Origin: Brevundimonas sp. G8
GTDB taxonomy: Bacteria > Pseudomonadota > Alphaproteobacteria > Caulobacterales > Caulobacteraceae
Assembly (NCBI RefSeq): GCF_902506205.1
Contig: NZ_LR732816.1
Span: 967,975 to 1,031,974 of the forward strand
Direction of reading: 5' to 3'
Length of the DNA stretch: 64,000 nt
The position numbers and the translations under genes were made by a program. This document shows positions 61,349-64,000 of the stretch, piece after piece. A model generated the notes under the pieces. It was not told the origin of the DNA. It saw only the letters and a list, made by a program, of their open reading frames with translations, and searched no databases. Numbering within the stretch: the stretch's first letter is position 1; each line of letters opens with the position of its first letter.

Positions 61349-64000
61349 ATGACCGCCCCCGATCTGCGCCAATCCTCCGTTCAGCCGATCACCAAGGCCG
61401 CGCTGGAGGCGGCCTTCGCCAAGATCGTTGGGACCGGGCCCGGTGCAGTCGAACAGGCCTATCTGACCCAGGCGCATGAGGACTATGCCGCTGACGAGAC
61501 GCCCGAGCTGAGCGGCGAGGATCTCGCCGCCCTGCTCGCCGCCTCCTGGACCGCCGCCAAGACCTATCCGAACGACGCCGCGGCGCCCGCCATCACCGTC
61601 GGCCCGCTTCAGGGCGCGGACGGCAAGGCGCTGGACTATGACCTGGTGCGCATTGTCCAGGCGGACGCCCCCTTCCTGGTGGACAGCGTCATGGGCGCCC
61701 TGGCCGAGGCCGGGGTTTCGGTGCGCGCCCTGTTCCACCCGGTGGTGGAACTGGACGGCCGTCGCCTGTCGATCATCATGCTGGTCATCGACAGCGTGCC
61801 GCAGGAGCGTCGCGACGTTCTCGGCGAGGGCCTGGCCCAGAGCCTGTCCGACGTCCACGCCGCCGTCGCCGACCACGAGGCCATGACGGCCCTGATGCGC
61901 CAGGCCGTGCAGCGGCTGGAGGCGACCCCGCCGTCGGTCGATCCCGCCGTGCTGGCCGAAAACATCGCCTTCCTGAAATGGCTGAAGAGCGACCATTTCG
62001 TCTTCCTGGGCGCGCGCGACTACGACTATCCGCTGAACGCCGACGGCGACTATGAGGCCGAGGCGCCCCTGGGTCTGTCCACCGACGGCCTGGGCATTCT
62101 GGCCGACCCCGAACGCACCGTTCTGCGCCGCGCGTCCGAGCCGGCGGTCCTGACGCGTCAGATGCGTCGTCAGCTGGACCTCAGCGAGCCTGTGACAGTG
62201 GCCAAGGCCAACGCCCGCTCGCGTGTGCACCGCCGCGCCTACATGGACTATGTCGGGGTCAAGCGTTACGGCCCGGACGGCAAAGCGACGGGCGAGACCC
62301 GTTTCGTCGGCCTGTTCACCTCCGAAGCTTACGACCAACTGGCGACCGAGGTGCCGCTGCTGCGTCGCAAGGTGGCCAACGCCCTGGCCCGCGCCGACAA
62401 GGCGCCCGGAAGCCACAACGAAAAACGCCTCAAGAACATCCTTGAGAATTACCCGCGCGACGAGCTGTTCCAGATCACCGAGGACGAACTGCTGTCCATC
62501 GCCCTGGGCATCCTTCACCTCTACGACCGGCCGCGCATCCGCCTGTTCTCGCGTCAGGACCCGTTCGACCGCTTCGTCTCGGTCCTGTGCTTCATCCCGC
62601 GCGAGAAGTTCGATTCCGCCGTGCGCGAACGGATCGGCCAGATCGTCGCCCGCGCCTGGGGCGGCCGGATTTCGGCCTGGTATCCGCAACTGTCGGACGC
62701 ACCCTTGGTCCGGGTCCACTACATCATCGGCGTGAACCCCGGCGAGCATCCGATCCCCGATCCGGTTCAGCTGGAGGCCGATGTCGCCGAGGCCGGACGC
62801 GGCTGGATCGATCGTTTCGAAGGCGCCCTGCGTCGTTCGGGCGTCGAGGAAGTCGCTGTCGGACCGCTCAGCGCTCAATGGGCCCGCGCCTTCGGGACCG
62901 CCTATCGCGACCGCTATGACGCCGACGAGGCCGCGGTCGATCTGCAATATGTGAACCGGCTGAACGAGACCGGTCTGCCGGGCGAGGGCAAGGCCGTCGC
63001 CGTGCGCGCCTTCCGTTCCATTGACGACAGCCGCCTGCAGTTCCGATTCAAACTCTATCGTCGCGGTCCGGCCGTGCCGCTGTCCGACGTTCTGCCGATC
63101 CTGGCGGACATGGGCCTGAAGACGCTGGAGGAGTACGGCTATCCGATCCGGCCGACAGGCGAGACCGAGATCCACGTCCACGAGTTCCTGATGGAGGATC
63201 CACGCGGCGAGGCGCTGATCTTCGACGACGTGAAGGTGCCGTTCGAACAGGCCTTCGCCGCCGTCTGGACCGGCCGCAACGAGAGCGACGGCTTCAACCG
63301 CCTGGTGATCGAACTGGGCGTCGAATGGCGCGAGGCCGCCCTGATCCGCACCCTGGCCCACTATCGCCAGCAGACCGGCCTCGACCCGTCGCAGACGGTG
63401 CAGGAAGAGGCCCTGCGCGAATATCCCGACGTGGCCCGCGCCCTGCTGTCGCTGTTCAAGGCCAAGTTCGAGCCGCATATTACACTCTCGGGCGGCGGCT
63501 CGGCCGACGACCGCGCCCCCGCCGTCGCCGAGCTGAACGACAAGATCGTCGCCCTGCTTCAGGACGTGAAGAGCCTGGATCACGACCGGGCCCTGCGCCG
63601 CATCGCCGCCCTGATCGGGGCGATCAAGCGCACCAACTATTTCCAGCTGGACGTCGACGGCGAGCCCAAGCCGCACATCGCGATCAAGATCGCCTCGCGC
63701 GAGCTGGACGATCTGCCCCTGCCCAAACCCTATCGCGAGATCTTCGTCTGGGCGCCGCACGTCGAGGGCGTCCACCTGCGCTTCGGCCCCGTCGCGCGCG
63801 GCGGCCTGCGCTGGTCGGACCGGCGCGATGATTTCCGCACCGAGGTGCTGGGCCTGGTCAAGGCGCAGCAGGTCAAGAACGCCGTCATCGTGCCCGTCGG
63901 CTCAAAGGGCGGCTTCTATCCCAAGCAACTGCCCCGCACGACGGATCGTGAGGCAATTCAGGGCGAGGCCATCCGCGCCTATCGCACCTTCCTGTCCGGC
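61349..64000 (+). CDS. NAD-specific glutamate dehydrogenase, large GDH180-type (partial, 3' end beyond window)
   Basis: The open frame from ATG 61349 runs 884 codons to the window edge without a stop. The N-terminal regulatory part has VRIVQADAPFLVDSVMGALAEAGVSV (ACT-like) near residues 100-125, LAENIAFLKWLKSDHFVFLGARDYDY near 200 and REKFDSAVRERIGQIVARAWGG near 420. The catalytic part begins with RGGLRWSDRRDDFRTEVLGLVKAQQVKNAVIVPVGSKGGF near 817, the conserved core of GDH180 enzymes of about 1600 residues. It converts glutamate to 2-oxoglutarate with NAD. The start has only a weak Shine-Dalgarno sequence. Confidence 0.95.
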   Translation, partial: MTAPDLRQSSVQPITKAALEAAFAKIVGTGPGAVEQAYLTQAHEDYAADETPELSGEDLAALLAASWTAAKTYPNDAAAPAITVGPLQGADGKALDYDLVRIVQADAPFLVDSVMGALAEAGVSVRALFHPVVELDGRRLSIIMLVIDSVPQERRDVLGEGLAQSLSDVHAAVADHEAMTALMRQAVQRLEATPPSVDPAVLAENIAFLKWLKSDHFVFLGARDYDYPLNADGDYEAEAPLGLSTDGLGILADPERTVLRRASEPAVLTRQMRRQLDLSEPVTVAKANARSRVHRRAYMDYVGVKRYGPDGKATGETRFVGLFTSEAYDQLATEVPLLRRKVANALARADKAPGSHNEKRLKNILENYPRDELFQITEDELLSIALGILHLYDRPRIRLFSRQDPFDRFVSVLCFIPREKFDSAVRERIGQIVARAWGGRISAWYPQLSDAPLVRVHYIIGVNPGEHPIPDPVQLEADVAEAGRGWIDRFEGALRRSGVEEVAVGPLSAQWARAFGTAYRDRYDADEAAVDLQYVNRLNETGLPGEGKAVAVRAFRSIDDSRLQFRFKLYRRGPAVPLSDVLPILADMGLKTLEEYGYPIRPTGETEIHVHEFLMEDPRGEALIFDDVKVPFEQAFAAVWTGRNESDGFNRLVIELGVEWREAALIRTLAHYRQQTGLDPSQTVQEEALREYPDVARALLSLFKAKFEPHITLSGGGSADDRAPAVAELNDKIVALLQDVKSLDHDRALRRIAALIGAIKRTNYFQLDVDGEPKPHIAIKIASRELDDLPLPKPYREIFVWAPHVEGVHLRFGPVARGGLRWSDRRDDFRTEVLGLVKAQQVKNAVIVPVGSKGGFYPKQLPRTTDREAIQGEAIRAYRTFLSG

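Noticed and set aside
61229..63775. 848-codon open frame on the minus strand
   Set aside because: It is antisense to NAD-glutamate dehydrogenase, whose protein has clear conserved motifs. Its own translation is low-complexity (D, G, Q, V, H-rich) and resembles no family; long antisense frames are common in very GC-rich genes.

Overview
The window is a chromosomal segment of a high-GC alphaproteobacterium of the order Caulobacterales, most likely Brevundimonas or a close relative. Evidence: overlapping, strongly CTG/GCC-biased genes; the hemE / DUF299 (ppsR) junction, where the Caulobacter replication origin lies; parAB-rsmG-mnmG-mnmE-rho next to that origin with four parS sites; an NtrZ-like periplasmic protein; and a GDH180-type NAD-glutamate dehydrogenase. 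Most genes are core housekeeping genes. I see no prophage, integrated element, CRISPR array, rRNA or tRNA.

Layout. 0.1-4.5 kb: cell-envelope sugar genes (a GmhB-like phosphatase, an AGE epimerase, and a DegT aminotransferase plus Gfo/Idh/MocA dehydrogenase pair that may make the 2,3-diamino sugar of lipid A). 4.5-11 kb: exodeoxyribonuclease III, a divergent MocR/YczE pair, an orphan response regulator, a head-to-head yggS/thiE-like pair, an ntrZ-like gene and a DUF3576 lipoprotein. 11-15.3 kb: leuS-lptE-holA, preceded by a leader with a Leu-codon-rich frame and mutually exclusive hairpins. 15.3-25.8 kb, minus strand: parB, parA, rsmG, mnmG, mnmE, DUF6489, rho, hemJ, hemH, hemE. 25.8-26.26 kb: the probable origin. 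26.26-29.9 kb, plus strand: ppsR, maf, aroE, coaE, dnaQ, so transcription leaves the origin in both directions.

30-34 kb: dapB, dnaJ and dnaK (minus), with a sigma32-type promoter before dnaK. 34.3-39.1 kb: alkB, a ferric-siderophore reductase with its PadR regulator (like E. coli NfeF/NfeR), a dienelactone-hydrolase-like protein, an Rrf2 regulator with a CPWC flavoprotein, and OsmC. 39-46.5 kb, minus strand: trpS, murJ, glnD, typA. 46.7-55.1 kb: small and mixed genes including grxC, comF, a methyltransferase, a Flp pilin, mutT, argJ and a parvulin-type foldase. 55.4-60 kb: secA, then a tightly overlapping parD-parE-aminotransferase operon. 60-64 kb: a membrane-anchored thioredoxin-fold-like protein, a candidate stress small RNA, and the first 884 codons of NAD-glutamate dehydrogenase, cut by the window edge.

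The two most interesting non-coding signals are the leuS leader (about 11041-11220), built like a transcription attenuator, and a candidate small RNA (about 61071-61190). The latter follows a sigma32-like promoter with the same 15-nt spacer as the dnaK promoter and has three hairpins whose loops are C-rich, two of them resembling anti-Shine-Dalgarno motifs. Both are read directly from the sequence, but expression and function are inference.
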